DNA of 64,000 nt from Bartonella tribocorum CIP 105476 (GCF_000196435.1 NC_010161.1:2065001-2129000), one strand, 5' to 3'; positions 1-10,228 are shown, counted from the stretch's first letter. The notes: generated by a model from the letters alone, not told the origin. Numbers and translations: made by a program.

Positions 1-1
1 A

Positions 2-1102
2 CAGGTTGTAAAAACGTTAGAAAAATTTAACCTTTCCGATACTCTTAAAGAGGGAAGTCTTTTACGCATTGGGATTGTGACACAAGCTGGAGAAGAAGAT
101 CATCTCGTACGCGCAAGCATTTATCAAGGGATGTATCACGTCCTCACCATTGCTCTAAATGATAAAGGCCAATTCATTGAAAGCACAGAGCCTAAAATGT
201 CTAAAGCACTTAAAACGGCTTTTCAAAATGGTATTCCGCATTCTTATATCAATAGCGCGCAATTACCAACAGCTTATGATGCACTCTATAGTGCATTGCT
301 CAGCCATAATATATCACAATCTCTCTCGCATCGTCTTATTCGTCTGCTGGCGACCAATATTGATATGAAAAGTCCGATAACCCCTAATGATCAGATCGAA
401 ATATTTTATGCTTTACCGCAGAGCGATAAAGAAACCAAAAACGGCAAAAAGAATTTAAAAGTAAAAGAATCACTCAAGAACGCTGATCCAGAAATTCGTT
501 ATATTAGTGCAACTTTTGGGAATGCAACTTATAAATATTACCGTTATCAATTAAAAGACGGAAGCGTTGATTATTATGATTCTGAAGGGAAGAGTTCAAA
601 GCCTTTCTTACTCCGCAAACCCACACCCAATGGCGTTTTTGGTTCACCCTTTGGTCCACGCAAACATCCTATTTTAGGCTATGTTCGTATGCATACGGGT
701 GTTGATTGGGTGGCCCCTAAAGGATCTCCCATTATTGCTATAGGAGATGGTATTGTGACAAAAGTAGGCGTAACAGGTGGCTACGGAAATCATACAGAAA
801 TTCAACATGCCAATGGATATGTCAGCAGTTATTCACACCAAAGCCGTTATGCACCAGACATCAAACCAGGCGTAAAAGTACGTCAAGGACAAATCATCGG
901 CTATGTTGGCTCAACAGGAATGGCAACGGGGCCCCATTGTCACTTTGAAATCATTGTCAATGGCGTCAAAGTTGATCCCATGCGCATCCGTATCCCCAAT
1001 AGTAAAGCCTTAACTCATCAAGATCTACAAACATTCCTACAAGAAAAAAACAATATTGATTCCTTGATAAACAGCCCGATAACACCTTCTAACGATACTT
1101 AA
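2..1102 (+). CDS. M23 family metallopeptidase (LytM/NlpD type), 5'-partial
   Basis: Cell-wall endopeptidase, expected to cut peptidoglycan cross-links or act as an amidase activator in the periplasm. The frame is open from the first bases of the window, so the gene starts upstream and 366 C-terminal residues are visible. The last third is a LytM domain: GVFGSPFGPRKHP, then MHTGVDW (Zn-ligand His and Asp), then the HCHFE motif carrying the catalytic and third-ligand His, all intact. The part before it contains a stretch like the linker and OapA/LysM-like region seen in rhizobial M23 proteins. Whether this copy is an active enzyme or a degenerate activator cannot be decided, but the zinc ligands are present. 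Nothing downstream is clearly co-transcribed. Confidence 0.9.
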   Translation, partial: QVVKTLEKFNLSDTLKEGSLLRIGIVTQAGEEDHLVRASIYQGMYHVLTIALNDKGQFIESTEPKMSKALKTAFQNGIPHSYINSAQLPTAYDALYSALLSHNISQSLSHRLIRLLATNIDMKSPITPNDQIEIFYALPQSDKETKNGKKNLKVKESLKNADPEIRYISATFGNATYKYYRYQLKDGSVDYYDSEGKSSKPFLLRKPTPNGVFGSPFGPRKHPILGYVRMHTGVDWVAPKGSPIIAIGDGIVTKVGVTGGYGNHTEIQHANGYVSSYSHQSRYAPDIKPGVKVRQGQIIGYVGSTGMATGPHCHFEIIVNGVKVDPMRIRIPNSKALTHQDLQTFLQEKNNIDSLINSPITPSNDT

Positions 1103-1576
1103 AACATGAAAGCACCGTGCAAGTGTCTTCCTCACAAAAGCTTGTGAACATTTCAAATCTTTCAAAAAATATCTTAGAATTTAATGACCTCAAAGGCATT
1201 TGCGCGCTTAAGAATATTTTATAGTCTAAGGATATGCAAAAAATAGAGCGATGTTCAAAAATAATCATAGCCTCTATCCCCTTATCAAGGCGTACAGTGG
1301 AAATCTAAAACAGAGAAAAGGGTAACTCTTCATATATTCTATCAAGACACTGAAAAGCGCATTCTTCCCTATATTTTAAAAGATTTCTTCCCTATATTTT
1401 AAAAGATCATGAGGAATAACAAAGTTTAAATTTTTCTACAAACAACAAGTAAATAATATAAAACTTGCCTTTTAAAATTTTCAATTGAAATTTTCATAAA
1501 TGTAAAATACATATTGATAAAATCATTTGATATTTTATAACACAACGATAATAAATAATTAAAAAGGATTAAGTTT
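1103..1576. other. Non-coding stretch with a short direct repeat
   Basis: No credible gene. Around 1363-1405 a 22-bp segment (beginning TTCTTCCCTATATT) occurs twice in immediate succession. The region just before 1577 is very AT-rich and may hold the promoter of the following broken gene. Confidence 0.5.
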
Positions 1577-3037
1577 ATGAAAGCTGCAATAATAAACATA
1601 ATTATTATTATAGCTTTGGTTCCTTTCTTTTTTATCTCTGAAAAAGCGATAGCGACACCTTATCACACGCAAAATGGTGTAACAGTCTCAAAAATGCAAT
1701 CAGAAAAATTGTAAAATTATTCAGCAAATAAGAATGGAGCTAAAAATCTAATAATTTCTGTTATTTCAGTTAAGATTGAAGAAAAGGAAAATGCACAACG
1801 AGAAAGGAAGCTTTAACCATAAAGAAATTGGATAAAGCAAAAAATAAAAAACGCAAATCAAGAATTTTTCTTATCGACTTGCAAAAGTGAATGAGAAAAA
1901 GAGCAAACATTGAGAGAGACGGAGTTCTTTCCAATGTTCAACAACGTGAGAAATTAAAACTTCTTTCAAACAACAATAATAACTCTTCTAAAACATAACA
2001 ACCTCAAGACAGTAACCTTTCACAAGCGATAGAGAATTCTCAAAAACCGCCTCAAGCAAACAAAGGCTATACGACTATCATTATGGCTGATCTAAAACCA
2101 TGACGCTTGGATTATGCTGATTTTCACTCGATAAAAAACAGAGATAAATGATCAGAAAAATAAAAAAGTTGCCCAGGCATTAAAATCACACAAAGCAGAG
2201 TTTTTCATTGTGAATAGCGACTTAACCAAATACAGTCGAAAAGAAACATATGATGACTATGCCGATATCTATAAAAACCTTGATGCTCCTGTTTATGAGA
2301 AACTCGGCAATTATGATTATTGCGGATAATGTCGGTAGGTGTATAATTCCTAAAGCATGCAATTTTTTCTGCAATGCCTATGCGATAAGCGCTGTTGAAA
2401 GGATGATAAAAGAAATGAAAAAGTATAAAAAAGCCCCTCTCAAATTGCTCTCAAAACCTCACCGCAAAGTCGCTTTTTAAGGGTACTTACCTGAGAGAAA
2501 GAAGTTTAAGCTACTCATGGAATTATGAAGATATTCACGATGTACAGCTTCAAAATTACCCAACTTATACGGCTAATTTATCTAACAGTAGCACTCAAGT
2601 AAGAATAACAAGCGCTCTTAAGTGGCTAAAAAAAGATTTAGCGGCTGCTGATGCAAGAGGGAAAGTTACAATTCTCAATTTTCACGATGCTCGCCCCCAT
2701 TTTGGAGATAAAGATTCGCATTTTCTCCATCCTAAAAATGCTCGAAAACTCGCTGCATTTAAATTCATCATTACAAGTCACGATGTAAAAGAAATTTTTG
2801 TAGAACACGAACATCAACGATTCTATTGCCGTGCACAGGATAATAAAGTCTTTGAAAATATCCCAGTTTATACAGCAGGAGCACTCTTCAAAGGAGACGA
2901 CGACCTCGTCAATGTGCGAGGAAAAAAATATTTACCTCAAAGCCTATAACGGAAAAATAGGAAAACCAGTTTTGGTTGAGAATTTAGGACGCAATGGAGC
3001 CAACGCCTCCCTTTGGGAGAGTTGTCGTAATTTATAA
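1577..3037 (+). pseudogene. Decayed calcineurin-like metallophosphoesterase
   Basis: Starts with a good ribosome binding site (AAAAAGGA at about 1561) and an ATG giving a clear signal peptide (MKAAIINIIIIIALVPFFF...AIAT), but a stop follows after 45 residues. Fragments in shifted frames can be read to about 3037: a GNYDY-like stretch near 2310, SLSYSWNYEDIHDVQLQNYP near 2510, ILNFHDARPHFGD near 2670, and a VEHEHQRFYCRAQD stretch near 2805 matching the GHxH-type metal-binding end of metallophosphoesterases. Many stops and frameshifts separate these pieces. I infer a formerly secreted phosphoesterase, now dead. The family assignment rests on motif order and the exact subfamily is uncertain. Confidence 0.75.
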
Positions 3038-3116
3038 GGACATTCTTTTTACTTTCAACTTTCACACGCAAAGGGAGCACCTTCAAATGACCTAGGTTGC
3101 CTCCTTTGCACCACCT

Positions 3117-3465
3117 GTATTAAGTTTTGGTAAAGGAATGACAATCTTTGTGCCCCCTAAAGCAGAAGTTTCAAAAAAGGGCTTTTCACCAAATTGCATA
3201 TGAAAGCTGTTCTACCACCACACAGACCAAGCCCCGTCTTTTGTTCTGAAGTTTGTCCCTTCATCCCCACACTATCTCTTTTATAATGAATAACGATTGC
3301 CCATTTGGCTGAGAGCCAAAAGAGATATAAATATGAGGGAGACGATGATCAGGACAAGCATATTTTAAGAACTTGGTCAATAATTCACCAAGGGTAATTT
3401 AAAATGTTGTTGCATCTCCTGAAAACAAGCAGCTTTTATATGAATAGTGATGGTTTCGCGAAAAC
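3117..3465 (-). pseudogene. Decayed duplicate of the 3' end of the adjacent histidine kinase
   Basis: This stretch aligns base for base, with many substitutions and small indels, to about 3559-3915, which encodes the C-terminal ATPase domain of the kinase at 3528-4985. Shared runs include AAGTTTTGG and TTTGTGCCCCCTAAAGCAGA. It is in the same orientation, lies directly downstream of the intact gene and has no open frame. It is a partial tandem duplication in decay. Confidence 0.85.
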
Positions 3466-3527
3466 GTATTATGTTATTTTCTTCTCTTAAAAACGAACAA
3501 ACAGAAAAAATTTACGCCTTTTAAAAA

Positions 3528-4985
3528 TTAGTCAGAGATTTTTTTTGAGCTCTTCGTGCTAAGTTTTGGCAAAGGAATGACGATCTTTGTGCCCCCTAAA
3601 GCAGAAGTTTCAAAAAGAGGTTTTTCACCAAATTGCATACAAAGCTGTTCCACAACCACACGCCCAAGTCCCGTTTTTTGTTCTAAAGTTTGGCTTTTCA
3701 TCCCCACGCCATCATCTTCGACAATAAGCATCAATTGTCCATTTGCCTCAGGACCAAAAGAGATATAAATATGCCCCTCTCGTTGAGAGGGAAAGGCATG
3801 TTTTAAGGAATTTGTCAACAATTCACCAAGGATAATTCCAAGTGTTGTTGCATCTCTTGAAGACAATCGACAATCTTTAAAGTTCGTGTGAATGGTAATG
3901 TTTTCACGCAATTCAAAAGGAACTGCCAGTTCGACATCATGCACAACAGAACTAAGAAACTCTGCCAGTAGCGTTGTTTCCATATCATCACTCAAGCGCA
4001 AACGACGATGTGCTGTGGAAATTGTCTGAATACGATCCCGCGCAGCCCCTAAAACAGAACGCACTTCTTCATTTTTACTCCGACTTAATTGAAGCCCCAG
4101 CAAAGAAGACACCGTTCCAAGAGAGTTGCCAATGCGATGACTTGCATCCTGCAACAATATTTCAACCCGTTGGCGCTCTTTCTCGGCATGATTGCGTGCT
4201 CTTTCTAATTCTTGTGTTCGTTCTTTCACACGGGCTTCTAGAGCGATATTTTCGCTATGAAGCAGCAATTGATACAATTTTAAAGAGCGTACATCACGAT
4301 GAAAACGATTAATAACAAAATAGGCAGAAACAAAAGTACTCACGACAGAAACAATAGCCGCCAATGTTAAAGCAGCCCGCATCAATGCGATGCCCTCACG
4401 CTGTTTTTGTCGTACCATATCATCGCCATTAATAAAACTTGTCATCAATTGAGCTAAACGTGCCACGGGAATCCTCGAGACTTCTAGAGACGCGGAAGGT
4501 TGAGAAGATTGATCAGGAAGTGTATCAAGAGCTTGCATATGGGCATGCATAAAAGCCTTGCGCGCTTCGACGTCCTTTTTAAAAGCCGTAAACCACTCAT
4601 ACCATTGTGGATGTGCATAAACAATAAGCTCCGTATAATCGAGAATATCCTCGAGCTCTCGTGACGCATTTTCGAAATGTGCTTTATCTTCTGGCTTTCG
4701 GGTTTTTGCATAGCTACGATCAGCAATAGCCATATCGATTAAGCTAATGAGCACCAAATCAGCCTGTTCGCGCAATTCTGAACTTGTATTCAACTGGGCA
4801 ACTTCTCGATCAACGGCATTTGAAAGCAACATAATAAAAACTGATGCTAAAAGAGCCATAACAAGAGAAACAACAATCGCTGCCCACCGCCAGCGTGATA
4901 TCGTTGCATCAGAAGAAGGCATTTTAGGCAGCAAATTTGTCTTTGTTGTCATAGAATTTCCATTGGCGAACTTGAAAGTCGTCAT
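3528..4985 (-). CDS. Membrane sensor histidine kinase, HisKA_2 type (PhyK-like)
   Basis: 485 residues. Two membrane segments (about 34-55 and 205-226) flank a periplasmic region of about 150 residues rich in helices, similar to CHASE3-type sensors. A coiled-coil linker (about 245-275) leads to a HisKA_2 dimerisation helix with DASHRIGNSL and the presumed phospho-His at 283. The HATPase domain follows, with N box around Asn392 (GELLTNSLKHAF), VEDDGVGM (G1) and GLGRVVVEQL (G2). Its position next to ecfG-nepR-phyR is typical of the sensor kinase that phosphorylates PhyR in the alphaproteobacterial general stress response; that role is inference from context. An alternative start at 4952 has a slightly better upstream GGAAA. 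A decayed copy of its 3' end lies immediately downstream. Confidence 0.88.
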   Translation of the reverse strand: MTTFKFANGNSMTTKTNLLPKMPSSDATISRWRWAAIVVSLVMALLASVFIMLLSNAVDREVAQLNTSSELREQADLVLISLIDMAIADRSYAKTRKPEDKAHFENASRELEDILDYTELIVYAHPQWYEWFTAFKKDVEARKAFMHAHMQALDTLPDQSSQPSASLEVSRIPVARLAQLMTSFINGDDMVRQKQREGIALMRAALTLAAIVSVVSTFVSAYFVINRFHRDVRSLKLYQLLLHSENIALEARVKERTQELERARNHAEKERQRVEILLQDASHRIGNSLGTVSSLLGLQLSRSKNEEVRSVLGAARDRIQTISTAHRRLRLSDDMETTLLAEFLSSVVHDVELAVPFELRENITIHTNFKDCRLSSRDATTLGIILGELLTNSLKHAFPSQREGHIYISFGPEANGQLMLIVEDDGVGMKSQTLEQKTGLGRVVVEQLCMQFGEKPLFETSALGGTKIVIPLPKLSTKSSKKISD

Positions 4986-5176
4986 TTTTCAGTACAAAGG
5001 AAGGCAACCTTAAGGAACATAAACCAAAAGCCTATGAGAGCGTTTCATACGGGCTTTTCTTGTATTCCTAAGGACACACGCCAAACATTCTGAATTTCCT
5101 CAGATACTGACTTTACTGTAATAGCTATAACGGGAATAAAAAAAACAAGGCTATTCATCATAATTATTATGCTTTT

Positions 5177-5755
5177 TTAGCCGTTAAATGAACACAATGT
5201 ACTCCCAGCTGAATAAGAATCGGGGCCATAATCGGATTCACCATCGACATTAAGAAGTTCTTGTAATCGATGACGCGCCCTACTCACACGGCTTTTAATG
5301 GTTCCAACAGCACAGCCACAAATAGCTGCAGCATCTTCATAAGAAAACCCTGATGCCCCAATGAGAATAATGGCTTCTCTTTGATCGGCAGAAAGCAGAT
5401 TTAAGGCTTTTTTAAAATCTTGCAAATCAAGCGTTCCATATTGAGGAGGATGAACTGCGACATTTTGGGTAAATACGCCGTCGGTATCTTGAACTTCCCT
5501 TCCCTTTTTGCGCATTTGACTATAAAACTCATTGCGCAAAATGGTAAAAAGCCAAGCTTTAAGATTGGTTCCCATCTCAAAACTGTCTTGCTTAGCCCAT
5601 GCTTTCATAACCGTATCTTGAACCAAATCTTCGGCTTTATCGTGCTTGCCACTTAAAGAAACAGCAAAAGCACGTAGAGCCGGTAACACCACAAGGAGTT
5701 CTTGTTTAAAGTTTTTTGCGCACTTTGACATAAAGGATTCAAACCTTTTCCACAT
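5177..5755 (-). CDS. ecfG: EcfG-type extracytoplasmic-function sigma factor
   Basis: General stress response sigma factor directing RNA polymerase to GGAAC-type promoters. Sigma region 2 is seen at about residues 20-85 (LPALRAFAVSLSG, KAEDLVQDTVMKAW, FTILRNEFYSQMRK) and region 4 at about 115-170 (LSADQREAIILIGASGFSYE, GTIKSRVSRARHRLQELL), in the order and spacing of the EcfG family. At 192 residues it is of usual length. The first possible start overlaps the end of nepR by 17 bp, which implies translational coupling; an internal ATG at 5731 is a possible start. It is held inactive by NepR and freed by phosphorylated PhyR, encoded divergently. Confidence 0.93.
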   Translation of the reverse strand: MWKRFESFMSKCAKNFKQELLVVLPALRAFAVSLSGKHDKAEDLVQDTVMKAWAKQDSFEMGTNLKAWLFTILRNEFYSQMRKKGREVQDTDGVFTQNVAVHPPQYGTLDLQDFKKALNLLSADQREAIILIGASGFSYEDAAAICGCAVGTIKSRVSRARHRLQELLNVDGESDYGPDSYSAGSTLCSFNG

Positions 5756-5942
5756 TGTTTAAGCCAAATTGCTCTGCACGCTCCAACTTCTCCAAAAGCT
5801 CGAGCAAACGCCGTGGCAGCGCTTCTTCTTGAATTTCCATGTAAAATTGGCGTAATTTCCGCGCTATTTCGCTGTTGGCACCGAGAAGATCATTTCCAAC
5901 TTTAAATTGTGCGGTAAGATTTTTTTCATCACGGTCGTTCAT
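5739..5942 (-). CDS. nepR: NepR anti-sigma factor
   Basis: 67 residues from the ATG at 5942, which is preceded by GGGGAG six bases upstream; this start is preferred over an in-frame upstream one that lacks a binding site. The core EIARKLRQFYMEIQEEALPRRLLELLEKLE matches the two-helix NepR motif that clamps EcfG. The product is small and acidic-basic mixed, without membrane segments, as expected of a cytoplasmic anti-sigma factor. It is the first gene of the nepR-ecfG unit and sits back to back with phyR, the usual organisation of this locus. Confidence 0.93.
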   Translation of the reverse strand: MNDRDEKNLTAQFKVGNDLLGANSEIARKLRQFYMEIQEEALPRRLLELLEKLERAEQFGLNNVEKV

Positions 5943-6022
5943 TTTTTCTCCCCCTAATCCATATAATATCAGTAACACCGCGAAGAATTTTTCGCCTTAT
6001 GGTTGTAAATATAACTCTCGGT

Positions 6023-6052
6023 AAAAAGTTCCATACAAATCGGAACTTTTTT
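6023..6052. promoter_or_regulatory. Divergent GGAAC inverted repeat between nepR-ecfG and phyR
   Basis: AAAAAGTTCC (6023-6032) and GGAACTTTTT (6042-6051) form a perfect inverted repeat with a 9-bp spacer. Each arm presents GGAAC, the -35 core of EcfG promoters, one facing each operon. A convincing CGTT -10 element at the usual 16-17 bp spacing is not obvious on either side, so the promoter call is tentative. Autoregulation by EcfG would be normal for this locus. Confidence 0.5.
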
Positions 6053-6108
6053 ATCTGTTGAGAATTTCAACCAACAAAATGCTTGAAAGGTCAAAGGAGT
6101 TATAAATT

Positions 6109-6903
6109 ATGTCATTATCAACGCGCATTGCCCCGCATCTTCCCTATCTTCGGCGTTTTGCCCGCTCTGTCACTGGAAGCCAATCCTCTGGCGATGCTTA
6201 TGTATCAGCGATGTTAGAAGCTCTCATTGCCGATATTTCCATTTTTCCCAAAGCATCCAGTGATCGTATTGGGACCTATTGGCTTTTTTGCCATCTTTTT
6301 GACCAAACCACCCCGAATATCCCTGAACCCTTGCCACAATTTGGACTTGAACAAAAAACCAGTGCCAAATTATCGTATCTCACGCCCCGTGCCCGCCAAG
6401 CATTTTTGCTCATTGCCGTTGAAGGATTTAATGAACAAGAAGCAAGTGAAATCATGGATCTGGATACGAAGGAGTTTCGCAAGCTTCTCAACCAAGCATC
6501 TATTGATATTTCTCAACAAATTGCGACGGAAGTGATGATTATTGAAGATGAGCCTCTTATTGCACTCGATATCGAACAAATGGTCGAAAGCCTAGGTCAT
6601 CATGTTGTCGGCATAGCGCGAACGCGTGATGAAGCTGTCATCATGTATCATAAGAAAAAACCACGGTTGATTTTAGCTGATATTCAATTAGCCGATAACA
6701 GTTCAGGTATTGATGCGGTCAATGAGATTTTGAAAAATGATCGTATACCGGTGATTTTCATCACGGCTTTTCCTGAAAGGCTGCTCACCGGTGAGCGTCC
6801 AGAACCGACTTTTTTAGTGACCAAACCTTTTAATCCAGATATGGTGAAAGCGCTTATTTCGCAGGCTTTATTTTTTCAAGAGAATGCTTCCAAAGCAGCT
6901 TAG
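6109..6903 (+). CDS. phyR: PhyR anti-anti-sigma response regulator
   Basis: 264 residues. Residues 1-135 form a sigma-factor-like domain (HLPYLRRFARSVTGS, then LTPRARQAFLLIAVEGFNEQ, a degenerate region 4). Residues 142-255 form a receiver domain: acidic pair E146/D147, phospho-acceptor D191 (LILADIQL), T219 (FITA) and K239 (VTKPFNP). On phosphorylation the sigma-like domain binds NepR and releases EcfG. The start is supported by AAAGGAG at 6093-6099. It is divergent from nepR-ecfG and 22 bp upstream of a second kinase gene. All key residues are present. Confidence 0.95.
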   Translation: MSLSTRIAPHLPYLRRFARSVTGSQSSGDAYVSAMLEALIADISIFPKASSDRIGTYWLFCHLFDQTTPNIPEPLPQFGLEQKTSAKLSYLTPRARQAFLLIAVEGFNEQEASEIMDLDTKEFRKLLNQASIDISQQIATEVMIIEDEPLIALDIEQMVESLGHHVVGIARTRDEAVIMYHKKKPRLILADIQLADNSSGIDAVNEILKNDRIPVIFITAFPERLLTGERPEPTFLVTKPFNPDMVKALISQALFFQENASKAA

Positions 6904-6925
6904 AACAAAGTAAACCTCTTTAATT

Positions 6926-7939
6926 ATGATCGTTACACCTCTTTCAAAGCCTCCTATGGATAGATCTCACATGAGCGCGCTCATGCAAGCGATTCGTGGT
7001 GCTGATATTTGTGTTCTCTATCAAGCAACCAATCTGGTTTATTTATGGGCTGAAAACTTGCCCCACCATTTGCACCATAAATGGCGGGTTGGGTGTCGTG
7101 ACAGCGACTTTTTTTCCCTTGATCTTGCAGACAATATGGAAACCATTAAATTGCAGGTTTTAGCCAGTGGCAAAATGCAAACCGTTGAAGCACGTTTTGA
7201 AGATACAAGCAAACAAGAGATTTGGTACAAATTTTCGATTGATTGCCACCGGAATGATAACGAAGACATTATCGGTATTATCACCACCGGTGTTAACATT
7301 TCCGGCTTACGCCGCCGCGAACAAGTGCTTAAAATTCTTCTTCGAGAAGTCAGCCACCGTTCCAAAAATCTTCTAGCGATCATTCAAAGTATTGCCAGCC
7401 AAACCGCCCGCTATACGGAATCCCTTCAGGTTTTCTTACGCAAATTTCAAGGCCGTCTTCATTCTCTTTCTCATTCTCAAGATCTGATTACTGATTCCGA
7501 TTGGCGTGGCGCCCAATTTCGTGAATTGGTTCAAACGCAAGCTTTAGGCTATTTAATGAAAGAAACAGAACGTTTTTCACTTGAAGGCGTCGATCCTTAT
7601 CTTTTTCCCAATGCCGCTTTGCATATTGGTTTGGCTTTTCATGAATTGATTGTCAATTCTCTCTCTTTTGGAGCCCTTTCCCAAGAAAATGGTCGCGTTT
7701 GTGTACACTGCGAAATCAAAACAAAACTGAATGGCAAAACGTACCTACGCATCACTTGGCATGAGCACTTTGAATCCGGTGTTCCTCCCATGAACAATAA
7801 AAAAGCCTGTTTTGGCAGTGCCGTTCTCGAAAAAATCGTTCCCATTTCTGTCAATGGTTCCGCTTCCTTCAAATTGACAAAAGAAGGCATTGTTTATTGC
7901 CTTTCTGTTCCTGATACTTATTTTGATATTTTTTCTTAA
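6926..7939 (+). CDS. Cytoplasmic PAS-HWE histidine kinase
   Basis: 337 residues with no membrane segment. An N-terminal PAS-like domain (about 20-125, ending ITTGVNISGLRRRE) precedes an HWE-family kinase core: phospho-His 144 in EVSHRSKNLL, N box with Asn244 (HELIVNSLSFGAL), and the diagnostic W-x-E triad in ITWHE (278-280). The glycine-rich part after it is short and degenerate (FGSAVLEKIVP). Placed 22 bp after phyR, so probably co-transcribed and a cytosolic input to the same pathway, or a phosphatase that resets PhyR. The signal sensed cannot be told from the sequence. Confidence 0.88.
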   Translation: MIVTPLSKPPMDRSHMSALMQAIRGADICVLYQATNLVYLWAENLPHHLHHKWRVGCRDSDFFSLDLADNMETIKLQVLASGKMQTVEARFEDTSKQEIWYKFSIDCHRNDNEDIIGIITTGVNISGLRRREQVLKILLREVSHRSKNLLAIIQSIASQTARYTESLQVFLRKFQGRLHSLSHSQDLITDSDWRGAQFRELVQTQALGYLMKETERFSLEGVDPYLFPNAALHIGLAFHELIVNSLSFGALSQENGRVCVHCEIKTKLNGKTYLRITWHEHFESGVPPMNNKKACFGSAVLEKIVPISVNGSASFKLTKEGIVYCLSVPDTYFDIFS

Positions 7940-8769
7940 AAGAGCCTTTCAAGCCATAATTTTTCTCTTCAGCACAATCTCTAACCTATTCAGCACGTTT
8001 TTTGTTTAGCACAAAGATATTTTCCAATCTCTCACGAACCTTAACAATGCAAATGCCGCTATCAACAATTCCTTCCTGCTGTCAATCAACTTCCATTGCT
8101 CCTATAACGCCTATTCTAAGACAAAAAACCTCAACGCTGAAGAGCAATCTGTCTTAAGCCTTTATAGATCAAATCAAAGCGAGCCTCCCCCTCCTCTCTT
8201 TTTGTCGAATTCTCGCAATACGCATATATTTTCATTTTGAAAGAAGATGAAATTTCAAGCGTTAAAGCCAATTCCTATCATCACTTTTCAGCTTTACAGG
8301 GCTTAAAGTATCCACGACAACGACGATAAACCGAAGGAAAATACATATTTTATGCTTTTATTTTAGCTTATCGCATTCTGGATCATCCTTTTCACACAAA
8401 AGAAAACATTCAAAACAGAAGGTCCTTTTTTTCACATACCGTTTTAATATTCCTCGATGTCTCCAAGCTCATTTCAAAACAACGCCTGTAAATAGAAGTA
8501 CCACCCTCCATCTCCAATAAGCCATTAAGCACGCTCCTTTTTACCTTCATAGTACCTTCATAGCCCCTCTTTTCTCTCTTTACTCGCTAAAAGTGCCCGT
8601 TGCGCATCATCTTCTCCCCTCCTACACCAAACCCATTACATTCCCCCGATACAACAAAACCTTTAACATCAAAAAGCATTTACAAGAGACATTTTTAGTA
8701 TTTTTTTTAATATTTTCCGTCCCCAAGTTTTCCTTCCCAACTTGGTTTTATGACATGCACGCCAATGAT
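7940..8769. other. Non-coding stretch before the 11-bp array
   Basis: No supported gene. Open frames running into the array from about 8593 owe their length to the repeat, which has no stop in any plus-strand frame. The sequence is AT-rich with short C-runs, and I see no clear promoter or hairpin. Confidence 0.5.
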
Positions 8770-10136
8770 TTGGAAACCCTTGGAAACCCTTGGAAACCCT
8801 TGGAAACCCCTTGGAAACCCCTTGGAAACCCCTTGGAAACCCCTTGGAAACCCCTTGGAAACCCCTTGGAAACCCCTTGGAAACCCCTTGGAAACCCCTT
8901 GGAAACCCCTTGGAAACCCCTTGGAAACCCCTTGGAAACCCCTTGGAAACCCCTTGGAAACCCCTTGGAAACCCCTTGGAAACCCCTTGGAAACCCCTTG
9001 GAAACCCCTTGGAAACCCCTTGGAAACCCCTTGGAAACCCCTTGGAAACCCCTTGGAAACCCCTTGGAAACCCCTTGGAAACCCCTTGGAAACCCCTTGG
9101 AAACCCCTTGGAAACCCCTTGGAAACCCCTTGGAAACCCCTTGGAAACCCCTTGGAAACCCCTTGGAAACCCCTTGGAAACCCCTTGGAAACCCCTTGGA
9201 AACCCCTTGGAAACCCCTTGGAAACCCCTTGGAAACCCCTTGGAAACCCCTTGGAAACCCCTTGGAAACCCCTTGGAAACCCCTTGGAAACCCCTTGGAA
9301 ACCCCTTGGAAACCCCTTGGAAACCCCTTGGAAACCCCTTGGAAACCCCTTGGAAACCCCTTGGAAACCCCTTGGAAACCCCTTGGAAACCCCTTGGAAA
9401 CCCCTTGGAAACCCCTTGGAAACCCCTTGGAAACCCCTTGGAAACCCCTTGGAAACCCCTTGGAAACCCCTTGGAAACCCCTTGGAAACCCCTTGGAAAC
9501 CCCTTGGAAACCCCTTGGAAACCCCTTGGAAACCCCTTGGAAACCCCTTGGAAACCCCTTGGAAACCCCTTGGAAACCCCTTGGAAACCCCTTGGAAACC
9601 CCTTGGAAACCCCTTGGAAACCCCTTGGAAACCCCTTGGAAACCCCTTGGAAACCCCTTGGAAACCCCTTGGAAACCCCTTGGAAACCCCTTGGAAACCC
9701 CTTGGAAACCCCTTGGAAACCCCTTGGAAACCCCTTGGAAACCCCTTGGAAACCCCTTGGAAACCCCTTGGAAACCCCTTGGAAACCCCTTGGAAACCCC
9801 TTGGAAACCCCTTGGAAACCCCTTGGAAACCCCTTGGAAACCCCTTGGAAACCCCTTGGAAACCCCTTGGAAACCCCTTGGAAACCCCTTGGAAACCCCT
9901 TGGAAACCCCTTGGAAACCCCTTGGAAACCCCTTGGAAACCCCTTGGAAACCCCTTGGAAACCCCTTGGAAACCCCTTGGAAACCCCTTGGAAACCCCTT
10001 GGAAACCCCTTGGAAACCCCTTGGAAACCCCTTGGAAACCCCTTGGAAACCCCTTGGAAACCCCTTGGAAACCCCTTGGAAACCCCTTGGAAACCCCTTG
10101 GAAACCCCTTGGAAACCCCTTGGAAACCCCTTGGAA
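8770..10136. repeat. Perfect 11-bp tandem array (TTGGAAACCCC), about 121 units
   Basis: Three 10-bp units (TTGGAAACCC) at 8770-8799 are followed from 8800 by 11-bp units TTGGAAACCCC up to a 6-base remnant at 10131-10136. The distance 8800 to 10131 is exactly 121 x 11, so no indel is present, and I see no substitution in the printed lines. Because 11 is not a multiple of 3, all three plus frames read the same 11-residue peptide repeat, so the long open frames here are artefacts. The array lies between the stress-response kinase and small plus-strand genes. Confidence 0.97.
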
Positions 10137-10228
10137 CTAAAAAACTTTAAAAACGTTTAACAATGAAGAAGCCCCTAGGCTGACAAATTGGTGTTCACAC
10201 TGTCAACCACTTATTTGGAAAATATTTT

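Noticed and set aside
8593..10160. Three overlapping 450-515-residue proteins made of a WKPLGNPLETP repeat
   Set aside because: The 11-bp unit has no stop in any plus frame, so all three frames read the same peptide; no binding site and no unique sequence beyond the array.
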